Below, piece by piece: positions 50,029 to 60,682 of a stretch of 64,000 nucleotides of DNA (positions are counted from its first letter, which is position 1; each line of letters opens with the position of its first letter). The stretch comes from Gaiellales bacterium. GTDB taxonomy: Bacteria > Actinomycetota > Thermoleophilia > Gaiellales > JAICJC01. The DNA lies in assembly GCA_036403155.1 (NCBI GenBank), contig DASWRM010000074.1:32566-96565 (forward strand), written 5' to 3'. A program made the translations under genes and the position numbers. The notes under the pieces were generated by a model, which was given only the letters and a program-made list of their open reading frames with translations, did no database searches and was not told the DNA's origin.

Positions 50029-50412
50029 ATGGATTCGCCCCAGGATCTCGGCAAGCTCGCGAGGCGCGATGTCGCGGTATTCGTCGCCGGCACGCTCGTT
50101 GCGGCGGCTGCCATCGCGGTGTTCGCGCTCTCGCGGGGCGGGCTTGGTGCATCCCAGCACGCTGGGGCGCTCGCCGTCGTGCTGGCTGCGCTCCCGCTCT
50201 CGCTCGCATGCATCGCCTGGTGGTCGGCTGGGCCCGCGAAGCTGCTGCGCTCGCGGCTGCTCGTGGTGGTGCCGGTCTTCCTGATCGCCGGTCCCGCGGT
50301 GGGAGGGCTGCTGGTGCTCGGAGCGACGGTCGCAGGCGCCTGCTTCGTCGCCGGCGGCACGGTCGTCGTGGGGCTTTGCTTCGGCGTCCTGCTCTCCCGC
50401 ACCCGCGCCTAG
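50029..50412 (+). CDS. Small four-helix membrane protein
   Basis: 127 residues from ATG 50029. Four hydrophobic segments are evident, at about 17-37, 45-65, 75-95 and 98-120 ([19 protein letters not shown] and others). A short charged N-terminus (LGKLARRD) precedes them. No family is recognised and no catalytic motif is seen. EttA follows after 25 bp. Possibly a general membrane protein of unknown role. Confidence 0.65.
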   Translation: MDSPQDLGKLARRDVAVFVAGTLVAAAAIAVFALSRGGLGASQHAGALAVVLAALPLSLACIAWWSAGPAKLLRSRLLVVVPVFLIAGPAVGGLLVLGATVAGACFVAGGTVVVGLCFGVLLSRTRA

Positions 50413-50422
50413 CGGTTCCGCC

Positions 50423-50428
50423 TATCCT
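50423..50428 (+). promoter_or_regulatory. Candidate -10 element (TATCCT) of the ettA transcript
   Basis: TATCCT ends 9 nt before the ATG at 50438 with no Shine-Dalgarno sequence, predicting a leaderless or nearly leaderless message. Confidence 0.4.
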
Positions 50429-50437
50429 TCCCGCTCG

Positions 50438-52113
<1,676 letters not shown>

Positions 52114-52117
<4 letters not shown>

Positions 52118-52644
52118 CGGCGGCCGGCGCGGGTGGCCGGCGGGGAGACCTGTTCGAGCACGGCGGTATCGACGTCGTAGATCCACCCGGACACCGGAAT
52201 CTGCGGGTCGACCAGCGGCGAGGCGAGGATGCGCTCGACGTCCTCGACCACGCTCCCGCGGAGGTCGGCGAACGGCAGGAAGTCGATGTGCGACGCATCG
52301 GCGCCCGTCTCGGCCCGCAACCGGGCACGGAGCTCGTCGTTGGTGAACCGCACCAGTCCGCAGTCGGTGTGGTGCACGACCGCGAACTCGGCGGTGCCCA
52401 GCAGCCGGGACGAGATGATCAGCGACCGGATCGCGTCGTCGGACGCCCGGCCGCCGGCGTTGCGGATCATGTGGGCGTCGCCGATGTCGAGTCCAAGGGC
52501 CTCCTCGAGGTGAATGCGCGAGTCCATGCACGTCAGGATGGCGACCCTGCGCGCGGGCGCCGCCGGCCGCCCACCGCCGCGGAACGCGGCGGCGTACCGC
52601 CGGTTCGCCTCCAGCATCGCCTCGAGCTCGGACCTCTCGCTCAC
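52114..52644 (-). CDS. Beta-class carbonic anhydrase
   Basis: 176 residues from GTG 52644. Zinc ligands and catalytic dyad residues appear at C39, D41, R43 (TCMDSR) and H92, C95 (HTDCG), the arrangement of beta-carbonic anhydrases. It interconverts CO2 and bicarbonate. TACCGT ends 8 nt before the start, suggesting a leaderless transcript. Short compared with plant-type enzymes and typical of the actinobacterial small class. Confidence 0.93.
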
Positions 52645-52666
52645 CGCGAGGGACGGTACCCCTGCG

Positions 52667-54073
52667 TCAGGACGCGATGCGGCGGATCGCGTGCACCCGG
52701 TTCGTCGCGTCGAGCGCGGCGACCTTGTAGGACTCAGCCAGCGTCGGATAGTTGAAGACGGCGTCGACGAGGTGGTCGACGGTGCCGCCTGTGGTCATCA
52801 GCATCTGGCCGATGTGCACGAGCTCCGTCGCGCCGGTTCCGAACACGTGCACGCCGAGCAGGGTGTCGTCGTCCGACGAGACCAGCAGCTTGAGCATGCC
52901 GTGCGAATCGCCGAGGATCTGACCGCGCGCAAGCTCGCGGTAGCGTGAGATGCCGACCTCGTAGGGGATCGACGCGGCCGTCAGCTCCTCCTCGGTGCGG
53001 CCCACGTAGCTGATCTCGGGGATCGTGTAGATGCCGATCGGCATGGGGCCGCTCATGGTCTGGACGGCGAGGCCGAACGCGTCGGCGGCGGCCAGCCGGC
53101 CCTGCTCCATCGAGCTGGCGGCGAGGCTGGGGAACCCGATCACGTCGCCGGCGGCGTAGATGTGGCGCACCTTCGTGCGGTAGCGGCCGTTCACCTCGAT
53201 CCGGCCGCGATCGTCGGCGGTCAGCCCCGCGCGCTCGAGGTCGAGCGCGTCCGTCGCACCCTGCCGGCCGGCCGAGTAGAGCACGGCGTCGGCGGGGATC
53301 CGCTTGCCGCTTGCCAGGCGGGTGATCGCGCCGGTCTGGTGCTTCTCGACGGCCGTGACCGTCTCGGCGAACCGGAAGACGACGCCCAGGTCGCGGAGGT
53401 GGTACTGGAGTGCCTCGACGATCTGCGAGTCGAGGAACTCGAGCAGCGAGGTGCGCCGTTCGACGACAGTGACGCGCGTGCCGAGCGCCGCGAACATGGA
53501 GGCGTACTCGATGCCGATGACGCCCGCTCCCACGACGACGAGCGACGACGGGATCCAGTCGAGGCCGAGGATGTCGTCGGAGTCGAGGATCGTGCGCCCG
53601 TCGAATTCGACGCTCGCGGGGCGCGCGGGGCGCGTGCCCACGGCGATCATGACCTTCGAGGCCGTGATCGTCCGCTCCTCGCCGTTCTCACCGTGCACCG
53701 TGACCGCGTGCGGCCCGGCGAACCGCGCATCACCGTTGATCAGTGCGATCCTGTTTCGGCCGAGCTGGTTGCGGATCACGTCCACCTCGCGGTTGATCAC
53801 GTGCTCCATGCGCCAGAACAGGTCGGCGCTGGTGATGTCCTGCTTCACCCGGTAGCTCTGCCCGTAGATGCCGCGCTGGCTCATGCCGGTCAAGTAGATG
53901 ACCGCCTCACGGAGCGTCTTGGAAGGGATCGTGCCGGTGTGGATGCTGACGCCGCCGATCATGTGGCCGCGGTCGATGACGGCGACACGGCGGCCGAGCT
54001 TGGAGGCCTGGATTGCGGCCTTCTGCCCGGCGGGGCCCGATCCGATCACGAGGAAGTCGTAGTCGTGGCTCAC
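52667..54073 (-). CDS. sthA: Soluble NAD(P)+ transhydrogenase-like flavoprotein (SthA)
   Basis: 468 residues from GTG 54073. The FAD site [12 protein letters not shown] and a GTIPSKTLR segment are present, but the redox-active Cys pair of lipoamide dehydrogenases is absent, as in SthA. The NAD(P) site [10 protein letters not shown] and the [10 protein letters not shown] end motif agree. It balances NADPH and NADH. GATAAC ends 6 nt before the start codon. A divergent MATE gene follows. Confidence 0.88.
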   Translation of the reverse strand: MSHDYDFLVIGSGPAGQKAAIQASKLGRRVAVIDRGHMIGGVSIHTGTIPSKTLREAVIYLTGMSQRGIYGQSYRVKQDITSADLFWRMEHVINREVDVIRNQLGRNRIALINGDARFAGPHAVTVHGENGEERTITASKVMIAVGTRPARPASVEFDGRTILDSDDILGLDWIPSSLVVVGAGVIGIEYASMFAALGTRVTVVERRTSLLEFLDSQIVEALQYHLRDLGVVFRFAETVTAVEKHQTGAITRLASGKRIPADAVLYSAGRQGATDALDLERAGLTADDRGRIEVNGRYRTKVRHIYAAGDVIGFPSLAASSMEQGRLAAADAFGLAVQTMSGPMPIGIYTIPEISYVGRTEEELTAASIPYEVGISRYRELARGQILGDSHGMLKLLVSSDDDTLLGVHVFGTGATELVHIGQMLMTTGGTVDHLVDAVFNYPTLAESYKVAALDATNRVHAIRRIAS

Positions 54074-54146
54074 GGACGCGTTATCGGCGGCGCGGCGGAG
54101 CGGTTCAGTCGGCGCACGGCGCGCACCCGGCGGCGCACGCCCCTGC

Positions 54147-54152
54147 TAGCCT
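54147..54152 (+). promoter_or_regulatory. Candidate -10 element (TAGCCT) of a leaderless MATE transporter mRNA
   Basis: TAGCCT ends exactly 6 nt before the GTG at 54159. The same hexamer stands 7 nt before the GTG of the GH10 gene at 58810. Confidence 0.5.
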
Positions 54153-54158
54153 CGGCGC

Positions 54159-55496
54159 GTGAACGACCCGGCGGTGATGCCGCGCGATCGCGAGGTGCTG
54201 GCCCTGGCGTTGCCGGCGCTCGGCGCGCTGATCGCAGAGCCGCTGTACGTGCTCGGCGACACGGCCATCGTCGGCCACCTGGGCACGGTGCCGCTGGCCG
54301 GCCTGGCGGTAGCCGGCCTGCTGCTCTCGGAGATCCTCGGCTTCACCACGTTCCTCGAATATGGGACGACCTCCCGCGCTGCGCGCCTCTACGGCGCCGG
54401 CCGGCATGCGGATGCGCTCGACGTGGGGGTGCAGGCGACCTGGCTCGCGATCGGCATGGGCATCGCGGTGACGATCGGCATCGAGCTGCTCGCCGCTCCC
54501 GCCGTCCACCTGATCGCCGGCGGCTCGACGCCCGCCGCCGGGGAGGGGCTCAACTGGATCCGCATCGCCGCGCTCGGCTCGCCGTTCGTGCTGGTGACGG
54601 CGGCGGCGCAGGGCTGGCTGCGGGGGTTCCAGGACACGCGCACGCCGCTCTACGTCCTGGCGGCGTCGAACGTGGCCAGCATCGTCCTGTGCTTCGTGCT
54701 GATCCGGGGGCTCGGCTTCGGCATCGAGGGCTCGGCGATCGCCAACGTCGTCGCGCAGACCGGGTCCGGGCTGCTGTTCCTGGGGCTGCTCGTGCGCCGC
54801 GCGGATTCGCTGGCCCCGTCCTGGACGCGGATCCGCCGGCAGATGAGCGCGGCCCGCGACCTGTCGGTGCGGACGCTCGCGTTCTTCGCGGCGTTCACCG
54901 TCGCGGCGGCAGTGGCCGCCCGCATGGGCGATGCGCAGCTGGCCGCCCACCAGATCGGGACGCAGATCTGGGCGTTCTGCGCGCTGTTTCTCGACTCGAC
55001 CGCCATCGCCGCGCAGGCGCTGATTGGCCGGCTGCTCGGGGCCGACGCGGTCGACGTTGCCTCCGCGCTGGCGCGGCGGCTGCTGCTCGCCGGGCTCGGG
55101 TTGGGGCTCGCATTCGCGCTCGTCCTCGGTGGCGGGCACCACCTGATCCCGGCCGGCTTCACCGGCGATGCGGCCGTGCGCGACCAGGCCTCGAAGCTGT
55201 GGCCGATGCTGGTGCTGATGATGCCGGTGAACGGCGTGCTGTTCGCGCTGGACGGAGTTCTGCTCGGCGCCGGCGACCTCCGCTTCATGCGGAACGTGAC
55301 GGTGCTGGCGGCGATCGCCGGCTATCTGCCGGTGTCGCTCGCCACCGCGCACTACGGATGGGGCCTGACGGGGCTATGGCTCGGGCTGTCCGCGTTCATC
55401 TGGGTGCGGTTCGCGGTCGGCATGGCCCGCTGGGCCAGCCGGCGGTGGCTGGTGGGCGGCGCGGCGATCGCCGACGAGGCGATCGAGCCGCTGTGA
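54159..55496 (+). CDS. MATE-family efflux transporter
   Basis: 445 residues from GTG 54159. About 12 hydrophobic segments in two halves. AEPLYVLGDTAIVGHLG (about 21-37) and the second-half equivalent DAQLAAHQIGTQIWAF are typical of the DinF/NorM-like group. Exports cationic drugs or metabolites in exchange for Na+ or H+. The gene diverges from sthA and is preceded by the leaderless-type hexamer. Confidence 0.88.
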   Translation: MNDPAVMPRDREVLALALPALGALIAEPLYVLGDTAIVGHLGTVPLAGLAVAGLLLSEILGFTTFLEYGTTSRAARLYGAGRHADALDVGVQATWLAIGMGIAVTIGIELLAAPAVHLIAGGSTPAAGEGLNWIRIAALGSPFVLVTAAAQGWLRGFQDTRTPLYVLAASNVASIVLCFVLIRGLGFGIEGSAIANVVAQTGSGLLFLGLLVRRADSLAPSWTRIRRQMSAARDLSVRTLAFFAAFTVAAAVAARMGDAQLAAHQIGTQIWAFCALFLDSTAIAAQALIGRLLGADAVDVASALARRLLLAGLGLGLAFALVLGGGHHLIPAGFTGDAAVRDQASKLWPMLVLMMPVNGVLFALDGVLLGAGDLRFMRNVTVLAAIAGYLPVSLATAHYGWGLTGLWLGLSAFIWVRFAVGMARWASRRWLVGGAAIADEAIEPL

Positions 55497-55598
55497 CATT
55501 GCCGCGAGCGCTCCGTCACCACCCGTGATGCCCGATGTGCAATGGCGCCGCCACGATCCGCAACGGTGCTGACACGAACCGCAGCCGCCGCCCGGCGG

Positions 55599-57116
55599 TC
55601 AGGCGGTGCGCTCGCGCACCAGATCGGCGGCCTTCTCGCCGATCATGTACGTGCCCACCATCGGGTTCACCGTCGGCATGGTGGGGAAGATCGACCCGTC
55701 CGCGATGCTGAGGCCCTCGATCCCGCGCACGCGAAGCTGGGGATCGACCACGGCCAGCTCGTCCGACTGCGCTCCCATCCGGCAGGTGCCGCTCGGGTGG
55801 TACACGGTGTGGTGCACCGCCCGTCCGTACGTGGACAGGTCGGCGTCGCTCGAGATCTCCGGGCCGGGGGCGACCTCACGCTTGATCCAGCTCTTGAACG
55901 GCTCGGTGGCCGCGACCTCGCGCGCGATCTTGAGGCCGTCGACGATCGTCTGCTCGTCGTATCCGTCCGGGTCGGTGAAGTACTTGAAGTCCAGCGCGGG
56001 CTTGACGTCGTGCTTGTGGCTCAGCAGCCACAGCCGCCCGACCGAGCGCGACCGGGGGATGTTCGGCGTCATGCAGATCACGTCGTCGGGCACCGGGTAG
56101 CCGAGCCGCTCCGTGTTGAACGTGAACGGCAGCTGGTAGGTGTGGTACATCAGGTCGGGCCGGTCGTCGTTCCCGAGCCGGTTGACGAACAGCGCGCAGT
56201 CGGCGTCCATCACGCCCTGCGGCGGCAGCGGCCGGTTCAGCTCCCAGATGATGATCGACTCGGGGTGGTCGATCAGGTTCTCGCCCACGCCGGGGAGGTC
56301 GTGCTGCACGCTGATTCCCAGCGCGCGCAGGTCGTCGGCCCGTCCGATGCCTGAGAGCAGCAGCAGCCGCGGCGTGTCGATCGACCCGCCGCAGACGATG
56401 ATCTCGCGCTCGGCACGCACGTCTCCGGCATCCGTCGTCACCGACACCGCGCGGCCGTTCTCGAGGTTCACGCGGCGCACCCACGTCTCGGTGCGGATCT
56501 CGAGGTTCGTCCGGGTATCCATGATCGGATGGAGGTACGCGACGCTCGAGGACGACCGGACGCCCGTCGCCGGGTCGTAGCCGACGTCGAGGAAGCCGAC
56601 GCCGTCACGGAACGGCGCCGCGTTCCAGTCGGGATTGGCCTGGACGCCGGCCGCCTGCGCCGCCGACGGGATCCAGTCCTCGAGCAGCGGGTTGCGATCC
56701 TTTTCGGCGACGATCTGGTGCTTGGTCAGGAGGCGGTCGTAGTACTGCTCCATCGACTCCGGCTCCCAGCCCTCGGCGCCGCGGTCGACCCAGTCCTGCC
56801 AGTCACCCGGCATCGGCTTGAAGAAGATCTGGGTGTTGTGCGAGGAGCACCCGCCCAGCACCGCGGCTCGCGAATGCAGGATGTGGGCGTTGCCGCGCGG
56901 CTGCAGCGTCGTCGTGTACCCGAGATCGAGCGGTCCCTCGAGCAGCGACAGCCATTGCCGCAGCTGCAGGACGTCCTCGCGGCCGACGTCGCTGGGGCCG
57001 GCCTCGAACAGGCAGACCCGCACGTCGGGGTCCTCCGAGAGCCGGGCGGCGACGATCGCTCCAGCGGTGCCGCCGCCAATCACCAGGAAATCGAAGGAAT
57101 CGGCGTTGGCGCTCAC
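55599..57116 (-). CDS. GMC-family FAD oxidoreductase (choline dehydrogenase-like)
   Basis: 505 residues from GTG 57116. FAD fold VIGGGTAGAIVAARL (about 12-26), GGCSSHN motif, VYHPSGTCRMG with the active-site His (about 447) and NPMVGTYMIGEKAADL at the end are GMC features. Substrate is an alcohol; choline is one possibility, and its oxidation to betaine could feed N-methyl groups to the NMG operon, but nothing in the sequence proves it. TATGAT ends 8 nt upstream. Confidence 0.87.
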   Translation of the reverse strand: MSANADSFDFLVIGGGTAGAIVAARLSEDPDVRVCLFEAGPSDVGREDVLQLRQWLSLLEGPLDLGYTTTLQPRGNAHILHSRAAVLGGCSSHNTQIFFKPMPGDWQDWVDRGAEGWEPESMEQYYDRLLTKHQIVAEKDRNPLLEDWIPSAAQAAGVQANPDWNAAPFRDGVGFLDVGYDPATGVRSSSSVAYLHPIMDTRTNLEIRTETWVRRVNLENGRAVSVTTDAGDVRAEREIIVCGGSIDTPRLLLLSGIGRADDLRALGISVQHDLPGVGENLIDHPESIIIWELNRPLPPQGVMDADCALFVNRLGNDDRPDLMYHTYQLPFTFNTERLGYPVPDDVICMTPNIPRSRSVGRLWLLSHKHDVKPALDFKYFTDPDGYDEQTIVDGLKIAREVAATEPFKSWIKREVAPGPEISSDADLSTYGRAVHHTVYHPSGTCRMGAQSDELAVVDPQLRVRGIEGLSIADGSIFPTMPTVNPMVGTYMIGEKAADLVRERTA

Positions 57117-57124
57117 GGCCTGCG

Positions 57125-57130
57125 ATCATA
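57125..57130 (-). promoter_or_regulatory. Candidate -10 element (TATGAT) of a leaderless GMC oxidoreductase mRNA
   Basis: Read on the minus strand, TATGAT matches the -10 consensus at five of six positions and ends 8 nt before the GTG at 57116. Confidence 0.5.
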
Positions 57131-57252
57131 CAGATGTCGACCACCCTTTCGGGGTACGACGCCGGCCGGGTTGTATGCGACCCTATAACGGCAGTAGGGA
57201 GAAGGGGTCTTTTCGCCAGGTGTCACCAGAGCCGTCACAGGAACGCTCGACC

Positions 57253-58086
57253 GTGCTCACGCGGTCCCGCGGGATGGGAGCATCGGCCCTTCTCGGCGTC
57301 GCGCTGCTCCTGAGCTACGGGGCGATCGCGGCGGTCGCCCTGAACGCGGTCAGCGTCGCCGGCGTGCTCCGCTTCCCGGGCCGGGCCGTCGATGCGGTGA
57401 TCCAGGTGGACGCGGCGCCGGTCACGAGCCAGCAGTACGCCGGGCGCTCGGGCGGAAGCGCGACCGGAACCCGGGGCGCCGCACCCGCAGCACGCTCCGC
57501 ATCGGTGGGCGGAGGCTCCGCGGGAGGGTCGCTCGGCGGATCGCCGCCACCCCCTCCGAGCCCGCTGACGTCCGGTGGGGCGGGGCAGAGCAGCGGCTCA
57601 TCCGGCGGCGGGAGCGCCGGTGGCGGATCCGGCAACGGCAATGGCAACTCTGACAACGGCGGCGGTGGCTCAGGCACCGGGAACGGCGGCCAGGGCAGCG
57701 GCGGGCATGGCCCCGGCTCCGGCGGCGGATCCGGCAGCGGCTCGGGGGAGCCCCCTCACCGGCCCCATGGACACCACGACAATCGCTGCACCTCGCACGC
57801 GACCGACCACGACCGCCGCTGCACCTCGCACGCCGGCGACGGGGGATCGGGCGCCGGCTCGCGCAACGGCGACCACACGGCGGGTCGTTCCACGCACGGC
57901 CACCAGGGGCACGCGGGCCGGCCGCGCCACGTCCGGCACTCGCATCCGTCCCATGCGTCGAGCGGCGGTGGAGGCGGCTCGCCGCCCCGCCACGGGCGCG
58001 AATCGCACGGCCGCTCCTCACATGGCGGCGGTCAGGAGGCGCACGTCGGCAAGCGGCACGGCCGGCACGGATCGCCGTCGGGCTAG
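57253..58086 (+). CDS. Exported or membrane-anchored Gly/Ser- and His-rich protein
   Basis: 277 residues from GTG 57253 (ATG 57274 possible). An N-terminal hydrophobic segment (LLGVALLLSYGAIAAVAL, about 11-30) is followed by a Gly/Ser-rich linker (about 60-165), a duplicated CTSHATDHDRR/CTSHAGDG unit, and a His/Gly/Ser-rich tail. The tail resembles that of the protein at 38537-39013. Possibly a cell-envelope metal-binding protein; function unknown. It overlaps the convergent gene by 4 nt. Confidence 0.65.
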   Translation: MLTRSRGMGASALLGVALLLSYGAIAAVALNAVSVAGVLRFPGRAVDAVIQVDAAPVTSQQYAGRSGGSATGTRGAAPAARSASVGGGSAGGSLGGSPPPPPSPLTSGGAGQSSGSSGGGSAGGGSGNGNGNSDNGGGGSGTGNGGQGSGGHGPGSGGGSGSGSGEPPHRPHGHHDNRCTSHATDHDRRCTSHAGDGGSGAGSRNGDHTAGRSTHGHQGHAGRPRHVRHSHPSHASSGGGGGSPPRHGRESHGRSSHGGGQEAHVGKRHGRHGSPSG

Positions 58087-58307
58087 ATCGCCTCGACGCG
58101 CTCGACGTACCAGACCACCCACGCGCCCTCGGTCTTCTCGGCCTGCACGACGCGCGCACCGGGCGGGAAGGGGACCTCGCAGAACTCGCGTGAGAGGCCG
58201 CGCACTCCGGCGATCTCCTCGCGGTTCACCATCATGAACGGGATCACGATGCGGGAGAGCACCGCAACGTCGACGCCCTCGAACTTGCTGCGCATGTCGT
58301 CCATCAT
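58083..58307 (-). CDS. Small hypothetical protein
   Basis: 74 residues from ATG 58307, about 10 codons shorter options exist; the longer frame is Arg/Pro-rich and is rejected. The sequence runs SKFEGVDVAVLSRIVIPFMMVN and ends in VVWYVERVEAI, a compact alpha/beta-looking composition with no known motif. No neighbour gives a function. Confidence 0.5.
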   Translation of the reverse strand: MMDDMRSKFEGVDVAVLSRIVIPFMMVNREEIAGVRGLSREFCEVPFPPGARVVQAEKTEGAWVVWYVERVEAI

Positions 58308-58383
58308 GCTGCGTGGTTCGCCGCGGTCGCGCACTCTCCTCGCCGGGCGGCGCGGTGGCGCATCAATCGGGCACCGGGTGGGT

Positions 58384-58779
58384 ATGGCAGCGGGCATGGA
58401 GCGGTGGTACATCCCGTCCGTCGAGGCGTCCGGCCAGCGCGAGCCTCGTGTCCTCTTCTCTGCGCCGGAGTGCCGTGCCGTGATACTCGAGCTGAAGGAG
58501 GGGGATCAGCTGGGGGATCACAGCGTTCGCGAGCGAGCGGTGCTCGAGGTGGTATCCGGCGAGGTGACGGTGTCGGCGGGTGGCGAGGAGGCCGCCTGCG
58601 CGCAGGGGACGCTGGTGACGTTTGCCCCCGGAGAACGGCACGCCGTCCGCGCCACCGGCGGCTCCGCCCGGCTGCTCATGCTGCTCGCCCCCTGGCCGGG
58701 CCAGGGACACTATCCTGCCGGGTCCGACGCAGACGCCGCGCACCGTCCGTCGCGCGCGAGCGTCGACCCGATCTCCTGA
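58384..58779 (+). CDS. Small cupin-domain protein
   Basis: 131 residues from ATG 58384 (ATG 58396 is an alternative). Single cupin barrel: HSVRERAVLEVVSGEV (about 43-58) and FAPGERHAVRATG (about 81-93). Metal ligands appear partly conserved (H43, H88). Such stand-alone cupins bind small ligands or metals. The C-terminal 25 residues are polar and unstructured. Confidence 0.75.
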   Translation: MAAGMERWYIPSVEASGQREPRVLFSAPECRAVILELKEGDQLGDHSVRERAVLEVVSGEVTVSAGGEEAACAQGTLVTFAPGERHAVRATGGSARLLMLLAPWPGQGHYPAGSDADAAHRPSRASVDPIS

Positions 58780-58796
58780 GCGCGGCCGCTTCCCGC

Positions 58797-58802
58797 TAGC
58801 CT
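58797..58802 (+). promoter_or_regulatory. Candidate -10 element (TAGCCT) of the GH10 gene
   Basis: TAGCCT ends 7 nt before the GTG at 58810, with no ribosome site in between. Confidence 0.5.
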
Positions 58803-58809
58803 GCGGAAC

Positions 58810-60018
58810 GTGGATTCCGCGCGCCCGGTCACACGTCGCGGCTTCCTCGCAGGTCTCGCCGGCACCGCGGCGCTCGCCGCCGGCTGCTCGTCGTCCGCAG
58901 GGGGGTCGCGATCCGCTGCCTCGTCAGCGCCGCCAACGGTGCCGGCAGTGCATTGCCCGGAGGGCACCGGCGATGCACTGTGGGCGGTTGCGGCGCTTCG
59001 AGGTCTCGTCTACGGGTCGTCGACGGCGACCTGGCAGATCTCGGACCGCTCCTACCGCCGGCTCTTCGCGCGCGAAGCGGGAATGCTCTTCACCGAGGAC
59101 GACATGCTCTGGTACCGACTGCGGCCGCACCCCGGCTCGAAGCTCGACTTCAGCTACGCCGACCGCATCGTCGACTTCGCCGAGCGGGAGGGCATGCTGG
59201 TGTTCGGGGCACATCTGGTGTGGGACGAGGGGTACGGCGACGGATGGGACCAGGGGGATCTCTACGGTATGGACGCCGATCAGGCGGGCTCGCTCCTCTA
59301 CGGCACGATCGCGAGCCTTGTCGGCCGCTTCCGCGGACGCGTGCGCGCGTGGAGCGTCGCGAACGAGGTGCTCGACGGGTCGGGGCTTCGCAGCGACGTG
59401 CCGTGGTACCAGACGATCGGTTCCGACTACGTCGCCCGCGCCTTCCACGAGGCGCACCGCGCCGACCCCGGGGCGGTGCTCGTGCTCAACGACTTCGGCT
59501 TCGAGGTCGACGACGACTTCGCGCTGGCCGCCGACAAGCGCCGCGCCGCCCTCGAGCTGATCGATGCGTTCCGTCACGAGCGCGTCCCGATCCACGCGCT
59601 CGGCGTGCAGGCGCATCTGAACGCGAAGACGTTCTACGGATTCGATCCCGCGGCGTACCGCCGCTTCCTGTCGCAGGTGGCCGCCCGCGGGCTGCAGATC
59701 ATCGTCACCGAGCTCGACGTCATGGACGACGGCCTGCCGGCCGACCCTGCGCAGCGCGACAGCGCCGTTGCCGACGTCTACGCCCGCTACCTGCACGCCG
59801 TGCTGGCCGAGCCGGCCGTGCGGGCGGTCATGACGTTCGGCCTGTCCGACCGCTACACCTGGCTGCAGGAGGACTACCCGCGGAGCGACCGGGCCGCTCG
59901 CCGGCCGCTGCCGTTCGGCGACGACCTCCGGCCCAAGCCGGCATACGACGCGGTGCACGCCATGCTCGCCGGTGCGCCCCGCCGAGCGCTCGCGTGGCGG
60001 CCGCCGAGGTGCGCCTGA
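58810..60018 (+). CDS. GH10 endo-beta-xylanase-like lipoprotein (Tat-exported)
   Basis: 402 residues from GTG 58810. TRRGFLAGLAG (about 8-18) is a twin-arginine signal, followed by a lipobox LAAGC, so the protein is predicted to be Tat-exported and lipid-anchored. The GH10 barrel carries the acid/base Glu at residue 186 (SVANEVLD) and the nucleophile Glu at 301 (IIVTELDV). Family members cut xylan or xylo-oligosaccharides. It has no carbohydrate-binding module. No sugar transporter is adjacent. Confidence 0.9.
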   Translation: MDSARPVTRRGFLAGLAGTAALAAGCSSSAGGSRSAASSAPPTVPAVHCPEGTGDALWAVAALRGLVYGSSTATWQISDRSYRRLFAREAGMLFTEDDMLWYRLRPHPGSKLDFSYADRIVDFAEREGMLVFGAHLVWDEGYGDGWDQGDLYGMDADQAGSLLYGTIASLVGRFRGRVRAWSVANEVLDGSGLRSDVPWYQTIGSDYVARAFHEAHRADPGAVLVLNDFGFEVDDDFALAADKRRAALELIDAFRHERVPIHALGVQAHLNAKTFYGFDPAAYRRFLSQVAARGLQIIVTELDVMDDGLPADPAQRDSAVADVYARYLHAVLAEPAVRAVMTFGLSDRYTWLQEDYPRSDRAARRPLPFGDDLRPKPAYDAVHAMLAGAPRRALAWRPPRCA

Positions 60019-60099
60019 CGTCCAATGCGGCGCACATCTTCGCTGGCGCAGCGGCGCGGAGGCGGCACACTGTACGCAGACACCACCAAGGAGCGTCCG

Positions 60100-60495
60100 T
60101 TGAGCACCGAGATCACCAGGAGCGACCAGGAGTGGCGCGAGCTGCTCACCCCCGAGCAGTACCACGTCCTCCGAGAGAAGGGCACGGAGCGTCCCTTCAC
60201 CGGCACGTACGTCGACGTGAAGCAGGACGGGGTCTACCGCTGCGCCGCCTGCGGCGCGGAGCTGTTCGACGCCGGCGCCAAGTTCGACTCGGGGACCGGC
60301 TGGCCGAGCTTCTGCGAACCGGCGAACCGCCAGAACGTGACGCTGTCCACCGACGCGAGCCACGGCATGGTCCGCACCGAGGTCAGCTGCGCCGCCTGCG
60401 GCGGCCACCTCGGCCACGTGTTCGACGACGGGCCGCCGTCGACCGGCAAGCGCTTCTGCATCAACTCTGTCGCGCTCGACCTGGAGCCGCGGTAG
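60100..60495 (+). CDS. msrB: Peptide-methionine (R)-S-oxide reductase
   Basis: 131 residues from TTG 60100, chosen because AAGGAG precedes it at 6 nt; a longer frame begins at 60025. Zinc-binding CAAC pairs (YRCAACGAEL and SCAACGGHLGH), GTGWPSF and the catalytic Cys in RFCINSV are all present. It repairs oxidised methionine in proteins, using thioredoxin. Confidence 0.93.
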   Translation: MSTEITRSDQEWRELLTPEQYHVLREKGTERPFTGTYVDVKQDGVYRCAACGAELFDAGAKFDSGTGWPSFCEPANRQNVTLSTDASHGMVRTEVSCAACGGHLGHVFDDGPPSTGKRFCINSVALDLEPR

Positions 60496-60538
60496 TGCCG
60501 GCAGGAACCTGCCCGCTCCCGGCGAACAGCTGACTCCC

Positions 60539-60682
60539 ATGAGCCCGTTTGCAACACACATCCCCGCACTGACACGGCAGGAACGGCTGTGGCTGCGGTA
60601 TCTGATCGCCGATCTCGAGGGCGACACGGAGCGCATGCGCCGGGTCGGTCACGTGCTCGACGGCCTCCGCGCCGGCACCTGA
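60539..60682 (+). CDS. Possible 47-aa protein, too short for standard gene lists
   Basis: ATG 60539 to TGA 60682. The sequence contains LTRQERLWLRYLIADLEGD and MRRVGHVLDGLRA, an amphipathic helical composition with protein-like codon use. It overlaps the 3' end of the convergent mobA-like gene by 34 nt and follows msrB by 43 nt. No ribosome site stands out. Possibly real, no function known. Confidence 0.4.
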   Translation: MSPFATHIPALTRQERLWLRYLIADLEGDTERMRRVGHVLDGLRAGT

